From: Adineta steineri | Taxonomy: Eukaryota > Rotifera > Eurotatoria > Adinetida > Adinetidae | DNA length: 64,000 bases | Direction: 5' to 3' | Assembly: GCA_905250115.1 (NCBI GenBank) | Contig: CAJNOI010000228.1 | Span: 59,504-123,503, forward strand | Shown here: positions 15,201-23,478 of the stretch, piece after piece | Numbering within the stretch: the first letter of the stretch is position 1 | Layout: each line of letters starts with the position of its first letter | Program-made: the position numbers and the translations under genes | Notes under the pieces: generated by a model | Seen by the model: the letters and a program-made list of their open reading frames with translations, nothing else | Databases searched by the model: none | What the model was told of the DNA's origin: nothing

Positions 15201-16526
15201 ATTCATATCATGAGAAGCAATACCATTAGCATGTAGCCAAGGTTGTTCAGTATATAAACTTAATGCCGCATCATTTGTCTTGACTATCGATTTCATTTCG
15301 CTAGTTGAAAAAGAGTAAATTTCTTCATATTGAAAATGAAATGGAATCTTGCTTGAACATAACTCCTTATTACCCTTGATAATCTCTTGATAAGGTAGTT
15401 GACAGTGATTAAGAATGTCCATGTCTAGTAGACAAATTTGCTGCACCAAGTTGATAAAACTTTCATTTGCATTAATTTTGATACGATATGGTAATAAATT
15501 TGCAAACGTACCAATCATGCATTTTGTATCAATGATTGATCGATTTTCTGTAGGACAAGTCACACACAAGTCACTAATAGTATCATCATTGAGTTCATAA
15601 ATAAAGAGAAAGAAGCACGCTAATGCTGTATGAGACATAGACAAATCATGCAGCGATGCAAATTCCATCTGAGCTTGGACAAGTATCGAATCCAGTATAA
15701 ATGATGTACTACGCCCTTCTCCAGAACGCTTTTTTGTGTCGAACGGGCGAGTAAATGGTGTCAGATAGTTTGCATCAAGGCTGTAGTCGTCCATCATTTT
15801 TGACCAAAACTGCTGGGCTCTTCGTATTTGAGAGTCTTCAGGGATATTAATGAATTGTTGACGCTCATATAGACTGAAATTGATATATTGTAACCTTTCA
15901 ACATCCAGTTCCATTTGATCGTATGCTTTTGTAAAGGCAAGAAGAAACGAACCAATAGAATTATAATCGAATGCTACACCATGAAATATGAAAATAACCA
16001 GATCTTGAGGATATAATTTGTCCATGTCATCCTCAGATCCCACCTTAACTAGATGACAACGAACAACTAAACCATGTTCCAATTCAGCAAAATGCTTGAC
16101 CGATTCATTCCTAAGTAGATCAGCAACTTCATTGGGACTTTGTATGTTGTTTGCTGTTATTTCAAAGGAATAAGCATCATTGTTGTCTACAGATTGCACT
16201 GCTTGGACCAACATGTTACGATTTTTATCGAAGTAAATTGCTGTTCGAAGTATTTCATGTTGTTCAAGAACAGCAACAATGGCCGAACGAATGCGCTCAA
16301 TTGACTTTGAGCCATGTTTAATCACTAAAGGTAGAACCACATTATGCATGGCAGGTGATATTGATGGATCGTGATAGATCTTTTCATCAAGCCATATTCG
16401 CTCTTGTGCGAAAGATGCAGCACCGTGCGAACACCCAGCAGCAGGAATAGTTGATGATGCTGGTGAAGGCATCATTTCTTGCTCTTGAATCTTTTGTAAT
16501 AAAGCCATTTCCATCATTGTTGACAT
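1..16526 (-). CDS. Multimodular non-ribosomal peptide synthetase, 5' part (3' end outside window)
   Basis: Builds a peptide on carrier domains without a ribosome. Twenty exons can be joined by GT-AG sites: 16526-14945, 14737-14171, 14114-13021, 12954-12652, 12587-12269, 12208-11960, 11895-11131, 11069-9612, 9321-8752, 8684-7594, 7537-7238, 7183-6853, 6799-5804, 5749-4292, 3811-3248, 3184-2091, 2034-1735, 1680-1350, 1292-297, 231-1. Every junction keeps frame, giving about 4866 residues with no stop. Domain order is C-C-A-T-C-C-A-T-C-C-A-T-C. Adenylation motifs (TSGSTG, YGPAET, YRTGDL, NGK(I/V)DRK) and carrier motifs (GGHS) are clear in all three modules. The start is the ATG at 16526 (protein begins MSTMMEM, A at -3); an in-frame ATG at 16568 is a weaker choice. 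No thioesterase or reductase is visible because the 3' end is cut. Introns and AT-rich codons show it is settled in a eukaryotic genome; foreign origin is inference from known bdelloid NRPS genes. Confidence 0.93.
297..5749 (-). other. NRPS module 3: C5-C6-A3-T3
   Basis: C5 is a single 1458-nt exon (4292-5749) with FHHAAFDRAS (the motif Gly is Arg). C6 (about 2300-3811) has FHHALFDFPSM. A3 (about 620-2290) shows SGSTGTPKA, FDIHVQE, YGPAETTI, YRTGDLV, GQRIELGEIE and NGKIDRK; T3 (about 360-580) has IFTIGGHSLLI. Exons 16-19 are 1094, 300, 331 and 996 nt, against 1091, 300, 331 and 996 nt in module 2. The hand-read specificity code is D-I-Q-H-C-I-L-I-V, different from A1 and A2, so the three modules probably load different residues. 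The C5-C6 intron (3812-4291, 480 bp) is the longest in the gene. Confidence 0.88.
5804..11069 (-). other. NRPS module 2: C3-C4-A2-T2
   Basis: C3 is one 1458-nt exon (9612-11069) with FHHAAVDGTS, a full HHxxxDG motif. C4 (about 7810-9321) has FHHGLFDFSSM and an intron at the RYLD|AVIEQ position. C3 ends with the usual C-to-A linker (LSLILPEE), but the next exon restarts a condensation domain (APASFAQAR) instead of an adenylation domain. A2 (about 6150-7805) shows SGSTGVPKA, FDAHIQE, YGPAETTM, YRTGDLV and GQRIELGEIE; T2 (about 5850-6110) has FFSIGGHSLLF. The hand-read specificity code is D-A-Q-A-L-I-V-M-L, with positions 299/301 uncertain because one residue is missing in that loop. Confidence 0.88.
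9322..9611 (-). other. NRPS intron between C3 and C4 with C-rich telomere-like stretch
   Basis: This 290-bp phase-1 intron (donor GTATGG, acceptor TTCTAG) lies where C1/C2 (207 bp) and C5/C6 (480 bp) also have introns. Near 9432-9452 the + strand has a short C-rich run built from CCCACA-like units, the complement of TGTGGG. No coding content is seen. Confidence 0.6.
11131..14737 (-). other. NRPS module 1: C2-A1-T1
   Basis: C2 (about 13215-14737) carries FHHASFDCPSM, so the catalytic histidine is kept and the usual Gly after Asp is Cys. A1 (about 11470-13215) shows SGSTGIPKA, FDAHLSE, NYYGPTE, YKTGDLG, RGQRIELSEIE and NGKIDRK. T1 (about 11185-11425) has FFTIGGHSRLF, where Ser takes the phosphopantetheine arm. 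A1 has two features not shared with A2 and A3: an extra intron (11896-11959) between the two glycines before AGVFAGY, and more divergent sequence. Hand-aligned specificity residues (GrsA numbering 235/236/239/278/299/301/322/330/331) read D-A-S-G-V-T-Y-E-A. Asp235 fits an alpha-amino acid; the substrate itself is not called. Confidence 0.85.
14945..16526 (-). other. NRPS domain C1: N-terminal condensation domain with altered catalytic motif
   Basis: Single exon of about 527 residues. A low-complexity N-terminal tail leads into the condensation-domain opening motif FAQERIWLDE and then EQHEILRTA. The HHxxxDG active-site motif reads FHGVAFDY: the second, catalytic histidine is glycine. The C-terminal half keeps the normal condensation-fold landmarks. 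No adenylation or carrier domain follows before the next condensation domain, so the protein opens with two C domains in a row. C1 may be a non-catalytic docking or gate domain, or a changed starter domain; this is inference. Confidence 0.8.
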
Positions 16527-16586
16527 TTTGTTTTTGAATTTGTTAAGTAGCAGAACCCTAATAAACAAGTACTATGAGAAATAGAA

Positions 16587-16660
16587 TTGGGTGTGGGTGT
16601 GGGTGTGGGTGTGGGTGTGGGTGTGGGTGTGGTGGGGGTGTGGATGGGTGTGGGTGTGAG
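16587..16660 (+). repeat. Interstitial (TGTGGG)n telomere-like repeat
   Basis: About six perfect head-to-tail TGTGGG units followed by degenerate units (GTGGGGGTGTGGATGGG). TGTGGG is the telomeric unit reported for bdelloid rotifers. The G-rich strand is the + strand, as if a chromosome end had lain to the right. It begins about 60 bp upstream of the proposed NRPS start codon. A plain hexanucleotide microsatellite is the alternative. Confidence 0.7.
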
Positions 16661-17276
16661 TAAAAGTAGAGAAAACAAATCCACGCCTTCACCCTCATAC
16701 CCACAAGAATTCTTTTGATTCTCATCTCATATCTTCATTTTTCTAGACTTCTGATTTAGCTTTAAAGGTATCAGATAATACGATTAAAATTGCATATAGG
16801 TCGATATAGGTAATCGTCAAAGTTGAATCAGTTTAACTTGAAATTCAACAGAACCGAAAGCAAAAGAAAATAGTGACGTATTTCGCCAAACCTAACCGAA
16901 CCGATACATCTTAAAACTGAACCGAACTGTGCCCATCTCTGACTAACAAGGGGAGGCCTCAACTGTCCAATCACTTTTGACGTAGAACTTACTAAGACCT
17001 CCCGACTCTGTGTCACTTAAAATATTTTAGTTACTATCTGACGAGGCAAGGTCCGCAAGTGATTAAAAGCTTTAGAGTACATATTTTGCCCAGTGGTAGG
17101 GTATCTATAGACTAGAACAATCCCTGAAGGATTCGTCCGGAGAATGAGATTTGACCGAGATATTTAAGTTTTACTTGATTTTCCTATAAGATCTTTAATT
17201 TTCCAATAAAATCATATTCTCGAATTTTAACCTGAAACTCTGTCCAGATATAGGTCTCTGTTAGACTGGCGTATGC
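16661..17276. other. NRPS upstream spacer with a possible hAT-type element end
   Basis: No gene seen. Near 16905-16945, read on the minus strand, the sequence starts CAGAGATGGGCACAGTTCGG, resembling the ends of many hAT transposons (CAGRGATGGGCA), followed by repeated GGTTCGG-like blocks. No matching opposite end was found, so this is at most a one-sided remnant. Promoter elements for the NRPS cannot be picked out. Confidence 0.3.
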
Positions 17277-17376
17277 NNNNNNNNNNNNNNNNNNNNNNNN
17301 NNNNNNNNNNNNNNNNNNNNNNNNNNNNNNNNNNNNNNNNNNNNNNNNNNNNNNNNNNNNNNNNNNNNNNNNNNNN
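17277..17376. other. Assembly gap (100 N)
   Basis: Exactly 100 Ns, the usual placeholder for a scaffold join of unknown size. It separates the NRPS and telomere-like tract from the NHL and LDH relics. Linkage of the two sides depends on scaffolding. Confidence 0.98.
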
Positions 17377-17538
17377 CGTTGGTGTGAAGGAAAAGAAGAA
17401 GGTGAAATTGTTGTTGGTGGAAACGGTCAAGAAAATCAATTGAATCATCCCACAGGTCTATCTTTCGATGATGAAGGAAATCTTTATGTTGCTGATTGTT
17501 TAAATCATCTAATTGTAAAATTTGAAATAATTTTGTAA
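17377..17538 (+). pseudogene. 3' fragment of an NHL-repeat protein gene
   Basis: Reading from the gap edge gives 53 residues ending in TAA. They contain one clear NHL beta-propeller unit (LNHPTGLSFDDEGNLYVADC, followed by LNHLIVKFE). The start is lost in the assembly gap, so it may be the end of a real gene or a fragment. NHL proteins serve as protein- or RNA-binding propellers; the role here is unknown. Confidence 0.6.
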
Positions 17539-17731
17539 ATAAACTTTTGATTTTGAAAAAAATAAAATAAACTTTTTACTGAATGAAAAATGAAGAAATA
17601 AAAATGAAAAAAAACTTTAATAAGAAAAGAACGAAGAAAGTTCTTTTTGGTTTTTTCCTCAAAATTGAATTTAATTAGATGAATGTGCGCGTGTAATTGT
17701 TGTAACATTTACACCCATACCCTTCCAAATC

Positions 17732-18200
17732 AGATGATGAAAATATATTTCAACAAGATTTAAAGTTATTTAATGATCAAGATAAACTTCAATTTACATT
17801 TCTTCAGAGTAAATAAAATGACAAAATTTATATTGTAAATAGTAATACTTAAAACTCTTATATTATCGAAAAACAATTGCTTTACTTAGTGCTGGATATA
17901 GTGATTCATCGTTATAGAAACCTCTAAAAATTATGATATTGAAATATGTCAAGTATCACGTTTTTCACCACATGCTATTGCCGAACATTTAGTAGCTCTC
18001 TAACTATCCGTCAACCGTAATATGCATTCTTCTGAACAAAATTACATAATTTTACTTTGGAGATAGTTTTGGAAAAACTGTCGGTATTATTGGTTATAAA
18101 GTTACATGTTTCAATATTAAACCTAATGACGTAATAGCAAAAGAAAAATGTATTGAATATATTTAACGATGGATGAATTACTTCAATAGAGTGATATCGG
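17732..18200 (+). pseudogene. D-lactate dehydrogenase relic, copy 1
   Basis: Broken matches to NAD-dependent D-lactate / 2-hydroxyacid dehydrogenases lie in order. An N-terminal piece with QFTFLQSK comes first, then IALLSAGYSDSSL (stop in frame), then VSRFSPHAIAEHLVAL followed by TAA and LSVNRNMHSS. After these come the Rossmann-type GKTVGIIGY and finally a DELLQ segment, again with a stop. There are several stops and frameshifts, so the gene is dead. The family reduces pyruvate to D-lactate and is typical of bacteria and some eukaryotic microbes; foreign origin is possible but not shown. Confidence 0.7.
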
Positions 18201-18534
18201 TAAATAAATAAAATCTATTTTTAAAGAATAATAAATCTTTCTATTTAGTTTCTCTCTATGCTAATTAATACAAATCATATGTTTTTAATATTTATTGTAA
18301 GAAGTACTTTTTACTTTAGGTTATGAATGATGGTACATTAGCACGCTTAACTTCTTCAACAAACATCTTTTGAGTTACTTTTATCTATATTCAATATTAT
18401 TTTTATACAAATGTCATTCTTTTTTTGTGTAGTTTATTCATTCTTTTATTGTATTTTTTTGGTAAAAGAATTATAAAATAAATGTATGAAGGTTTATATG
18501 TCTTTATTCCAGGCACAAAAATTGTTAAAATTGT
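18201..18534. other. Spacer without recognised gene
   Basis: AT-rich spacer between LDH relic copy 1 and the stop codon of the EF-hand gene. Nothing recognisable was found. Confidence 0.5.
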
Positions 18535-21500
18535 TTATGGTATTCCAGCTTCAAAACCAGCTAAAGTATTGAGTTCATGGCAAAATGTAATATAATCCAT
18601 ATCATCACGTCCACCAACACGAACACGAAATTTTGCTAATAAATTATCTTTTTCAAAACCACTCAACATTGTTAACATACCAAGATCATTTAATACACGT
18701 AAAAATTGATTTTGTGTGACATGACCATTACGAACACGATCGAAATCTTCAAATAAGGGAAATAATTGTAAACGACGTGCATGAACCTTATTAAAAGATT
18801 CAAAATATAAATAGATTAATATAAATTGAAATATCAAACTTACACGTTCACCCATTTTATTCATTAAAATTTGAACTCGATCTTCTTTATCAGGATCTAA
18901 TTGAATATTTGTTGTATCTTTAATCGGTACATATTGTTCGGATTCAACAAGTGGATTCTTTTCAAGAAAATCTGTTGTAAATATTGATTCAATTTCTTCA
19001 CAAAACTTTTTATATTCAATAGCATTAACATCAATACGTGATCGATAACTAGAATAAAAAAAACCAAACACATATACTCATACCTATCTCGAAACAACCC
19101 ACAAATTTTATTATTTTACGTCTCTTTTTTGATTCAAAATTATATGATATAAAAGTATGTCGTGTACCTCGATATTCACCCTATGCTGTCACTGAACATT
19201 CAATTGCTCTTTTACTATCAGTCAATCGAAATATACATCATGCATTTTGTGAAACACGATCTAAAAGGAGTGTTGAAGTATTTAGAGGTAGAAATTTAGA
19301 CCCACTACCCCCCGCCCCCCTTCCCCCACTGACGTGACCGACAAAAAATCACAGACCGTTACAGACGTGACCGACACGGAATCGCAGATATGATCGACAA
19401 ATGTTCTTTTGACCTGGTCACAGCCCTGATCGATAAGGTATCATAGACCTTTATATAGGGTATGGGTGTAGACATAAACGAGCAATGATTACGATATCGA
19501 CACTCACACAACTGTTAAAACACTAATAAAGCGAGTGCATCATATATAAATTATTTCTTTCCTGTATTTCTATACCATTATGCCACAGAATGAGGCTAAA
19601 TCCGCTTCAAAAAGATACAATTAAACTATCTTCTTGAAGGTAGAAACATCAGTTAGATCGTGTTTCACATTTTAATCCCGCCAGGGATTGCACTAACAGC
19701 TTTTTTCGAACAAAACAACATAATTTTACTTTGGATCGGTATGTGTGCCATTGATATATTTCTCGTTCAAAGGATGAATCACTTCAAAAAAGTGATGTTG
19801 GTATGAGAAATAAATGATACTACTATTACTTGAATCAACATATCATTTAATCAATAGAGAAGCATCAAAAAATACTGCTGAAACAACTGTACAAAGTTTA
19901 CTCGATCTTTTTCAATGTTAAACCACTTAAGAAACAAAATAGAAAACATTTTTTTACTTACTAATCTTCAAGTAAAGATAATTCACTTTCTGTTAATTCT
20001 AATTGACATGGATTTATAGCACGACGAAATGTATCACATGGTAATCGACCACAATTTAATTTATCGTGATCCTTAAGCCATTCATAAAGACGTATACGAC
20101 GACGAAATACCTTTGAGAAAAAAAATTATTAGTATTTCGAATAAATACAAGAATTTATTTACTTGTCCTTTAATTTTTTGTAAAACATCTTGAATACTTG
20201 ATAATGGATTTCCTTCAGGTAGAATTTTTTGTTTATTTAAATCTTTCAATTCTTGTTGTAAGATATTATAACGAAATGGATCAATACGACGTGGTTGAAT
20301 CCATTCACGAAAACGGCGATAATGAAAACCATCATCATCAATCAAAGCTGCTTCAACAGCTTCTAATTCTTTTTGTGTATATGGTAAACCAGCTATGGCT
20401 AAACATTGACGAAATTGTCCTCGAGTTACATGACCACGATTATGTCTAAGGAAAAAAAACAAACAAACATTAGAAATTTGATATACTTGAATTTCTAACC
20501 TATCAAATTGTTTAAATGTATGATATAAATCAATACGTCGTTGTTCACAATTTGTTTTCCATGTTTGCATTGCTTGATGTAATTCTTCTTTATTATATGG
20601 ATCGATATTACACCATGCAGGTGTACCAGTTGTTGGCATTTCATAGATTGTTTGTGGTGAAACTTTAAGTGTTGGTACTTTTTCCAAATCAGATAATGTA
20701 AAAACTATATTATTAAAACAAAGCAAACAGTGATTTCGATTATATAAATAAAATTTTATAAACCTGATTCAACATCTTGTTCGAATTGTTTCCATTGAAT
20801 GAGATCACGTTGTTCTGGATGACGATAATGATCACATAAAGCAAACATTTGTGCTTCAGTTAATGGAATTCCATCAAGACCAGTAAGACCTAAACTAGCC
20901 AAAACACGAATAAATCGTGCTTGACTAACTGTACCCAAACGAAGTGGATCAAAATCTTCAAAAAATTCTTTTACCTACATAAAAAAAATGACAATAGATT
21001 CACAAATCAATCATTATTACATACACGAATTCGCTTAATCAAAACATGATGTCGAATACGACCCATTAAATCATTCAAATCAACATTGGATGTATCGATT
21101 GTGACGTTTAATTTATCTCGTTTTTGTTCTTCATCTATACGAGCACGTTCAAATGGAAATTCGACTTCTGATTCAACTTTAATCGCAACAAAATCTATTC
21201 AATAAACATATTTTATAATATATCTTTCCAATCTCTAAGTCCTTATCATACCTTGTTCAGTCATTTGACAGAATAATGCATAATTAACATCACCATTTTC
21301 TCGATCTTCAAACTTCTTACAAAGTATATTAAAATCATAAGGTGATGGAATTAAATCAAGTGTTCGAAGTACACGTCCAAATTGATGTTTTGTACAAGCA
21401 CGTGTAAATGCTTTACTCTAAGCAAAGATACAAATATTGTAATTTCGTTTTGAAAAGAAAACTATTTACTCGGTCATATGGTTTAAAAAATCGAAAAAGT

Positions 21501-23229
21501 TCTAAACGACGTTTTTTAACTTTTTCAATGATAACATCAAGTATTTCTGCAACACGATCTTCTTCTTCGGGTGATAAATTTGTATTAAGTGGCTAAAAAT
21601 ACAAATTTTTTTTTCATAATAGATCGATAAGTTATATATGTCATACTCTTGATAAAAGTCCTTGTCCTGGCCGATGAACTTGTGTTAAAGGTTTTTTTTC
21701 TAATTCAGGAATGTTAAAAGCATTTTCCATTGAATCAACAAATTCTTTATAATAAACTCGTCCATCAGGTCTTCGATAATATTCAGCTATTTTTTTAATA
21801 TCATTCATATTAAGAAAAGCTTGTTTTTGTATACTTAATGAAAGTGCACTTTCAAATTGAGTTTCAGTCATTATTCCACTACGTAGTTTATCATAATCTT
21901 TAAAAAAATCTGATATACGTACACCATATTTAAATGTTGCTATACGAATTTTATCTAAAATTTCTTGTATTGAACGTTGTTCAGGCTATACATATAAATA
22001 TATAAAATAATATTAATAAAAAAAAAACATTTTACTTTTTCTTCAATACCAATAAATGGAGTTTGTTCCATATTGTTGCCATTATTTGTAGGAAATAATG
22101 TTGTATCATTTGTACGTGAATATCTATTAAGATCTTGTACAAAATTTAAATAATTCATTAAACCTGGTTTTTCTGGATCAGAATATTTATCCCGAAGAAG
22201 TGTCATTTCTGCTTCTGTTAATTGTGGTCCAACAAAAGCACGATAGAATTGACTATCAGTTATTTCACCCATTTTATGTTTATCATAATTTTCCATGGCT
22301 TGTAAAACATCAATACGACGTTGTTTACAATGTGTAGCAATGCGTTGAAGAACATCTTTTAAACGTTCACTTTCATCTTGTGCACCTATATGACGAGTTG
22401 ATCGCCATGAATTGAGATAAGGTGGAGCAGCATTAGTATAACTTTCAGGATGTGGTGTTATTGTTGTTTCAGGATATTCTAGAATTAATATTTAGATAGG
22501 AGATATGTTCATACTATGACTCACTTCGATTAATGACATCACAAAATTCTCGATAGCAAATGTTTCCATCATGTTTAAGATCATATTTTTGAAAGAGTAA
22601 TTGTTCTTCTTCAGGTAATAATTGAACACGAAGATTCGTATCCAAACATCTAAATAAACAATAGTGATATAAATAAAATAAAAAATTCTACAAATATTTA
22701 CCGTTTAAATTGTGATGATGTAACAAAACCCGAACGAAGACGATCAAAATCAATGAAAAATTCAGTTATACGAAGACCTGATGCAATGGTTTTAACACGT
22801 ATTTTTTCTTCAGCTAATCGAATGATCGTTGGAGGATCTAATGAAGATGTTGATGCTATTGAATCATAGACATATGGAGCACTAAAAATTGTAAACATCG
22901 GACGAAATTATTTACTATGCCTAAGAATCCGAATCTTATGTTTCCAATAGAATATTTAGATAGATAAAACCTATTAACTGATTCTATCATTCTAAATGTT
23001 GTTTATTTCAAAAAAATGATCACCAACTCAAGGTTAACTATTAGTTTCTCTGCAATCTTATATTTATTACGAATTGAAACAGTGATACTTTATCTTTAGT
23101 ACTTTGTAAATTCTAATATGTGTATATATAATAGAAGTTGTTCAATAGAGATAATATTTCTATTCATCAATAAGTGATCAAAATTGTAATATCATACCTG
23201 TTTGTCATAGTTTCAACGCTGGCCACCAT
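18535..23229 (-). CDS. Protein with eight tandem EF-hand-like units (EFCAB6-like architecture)
   Basis: Many-exon gene. Exon 1 (23198-23229) starts MVASVETMTN and joins across a 316-bp intron to APYVYDS at 22881; the TAA is at 18535-18537. About eight units of roughly 100 residues share the pattern FF-x-DFDRLRSG-x-VT-x-x-QF followed by a second helix-loop-helix ending Y-x-x-F. Examples are FFIDFDRLRSGFVTSSQFKR, FFEDFDPLRLGTVSQARFIR and LFEDFDRVRNGHVTQNQFLR. The loops keep Asp at positions 1 and 3 but mostly lack the acidic residue at 12, so calcium binding is doubtful for many. Vertebrate EFCAB6 and flagellar proteins have similar serial EF-hands; I infer a cytoplasmic or axonemal scaffold. 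A 913-bp intron (19049-19961) holds LDH relic copy 2. The start lies 249 bp from the divergent LRRCC1-like gene. Confidence 0.8.
19131..19921 (+). pseudogene. D-lactate dehydrogenase relic, copy 2, inside an EF-hand gene intron
   Basis: On the + strand, antisense to its host gene, the sequence reads DIKVCRVPRYSPYAVTEHSI and then ALLLSVNRNIHHAF, matching the substrate/NAD-domain junction of D-lactate dehydrogenases. It is then broken by about 420 bp of unrelated DNA, resumes near 19690 with blocks also seen in copy 1 (an ATAATTTTACTTTGG stretch and a GGATGAATCACTTC stretch), and ends KNTAETTVQSLLDLF plus TAA. Its first block is better preserved than copy 1, so the two are separate copies or decayed at different rates. 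Confidence 0.7.
19248..19669. mobile_element. Possible insertion bounded by 17-bp inverted repeats
   Basis: TGTGAAACACGATCTAA at 19248-19264 recurs exactly inverted at 19653-19669. The enclosed DNA includes a C-rich run and several gacgtgaccgaca-like short repeats, and it interrupts LDH relic copy 2. No transposase is present. A small non-autonomous element is the simplest reading; chance inverted repeats in a decayed region remain possible. Confidence 0.45.
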
Positions 23230-23478
23230 TTTTGGTCGTTATATCTTAATCAATGTTCTTCTATACACAAACTGTGTACATCAGCCATTCATGTTTTCTA
23301 TTACTGTGCCAACACCTTCTTTACTATGCTTTTTTCACGAAATCTATCACATTAATGCATATAGATGTCGTTAGTGGTATTTCTGAATCATTACAACTTA
23401 TATGATTATTATTTTTTCAAATATTTTATGTATATGTAATATTTGTGTGTATATATATAATCTCAAGATTTTTTAATA

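Noticed and set aside
1..16526. The NRPS as a broken pseudogene, because frames are interrupted at about 20 places
   Set aside because: Every interruption is resolved by a GT-AG intron in the right phase, and the joined frame has no stop.
16905..16945. A complete hAT transposon upstream of the NRPS
   Set aside because: Only one end-like sequence was found; no second terminal repeat, duplication or transposase.
17227..17448. Open frame spanning the assembly gap on the minus strand
   Set aside because: About half of it is unknown bases; it is an artefact of the Ns and overlaps the real + strand NHL fragment.
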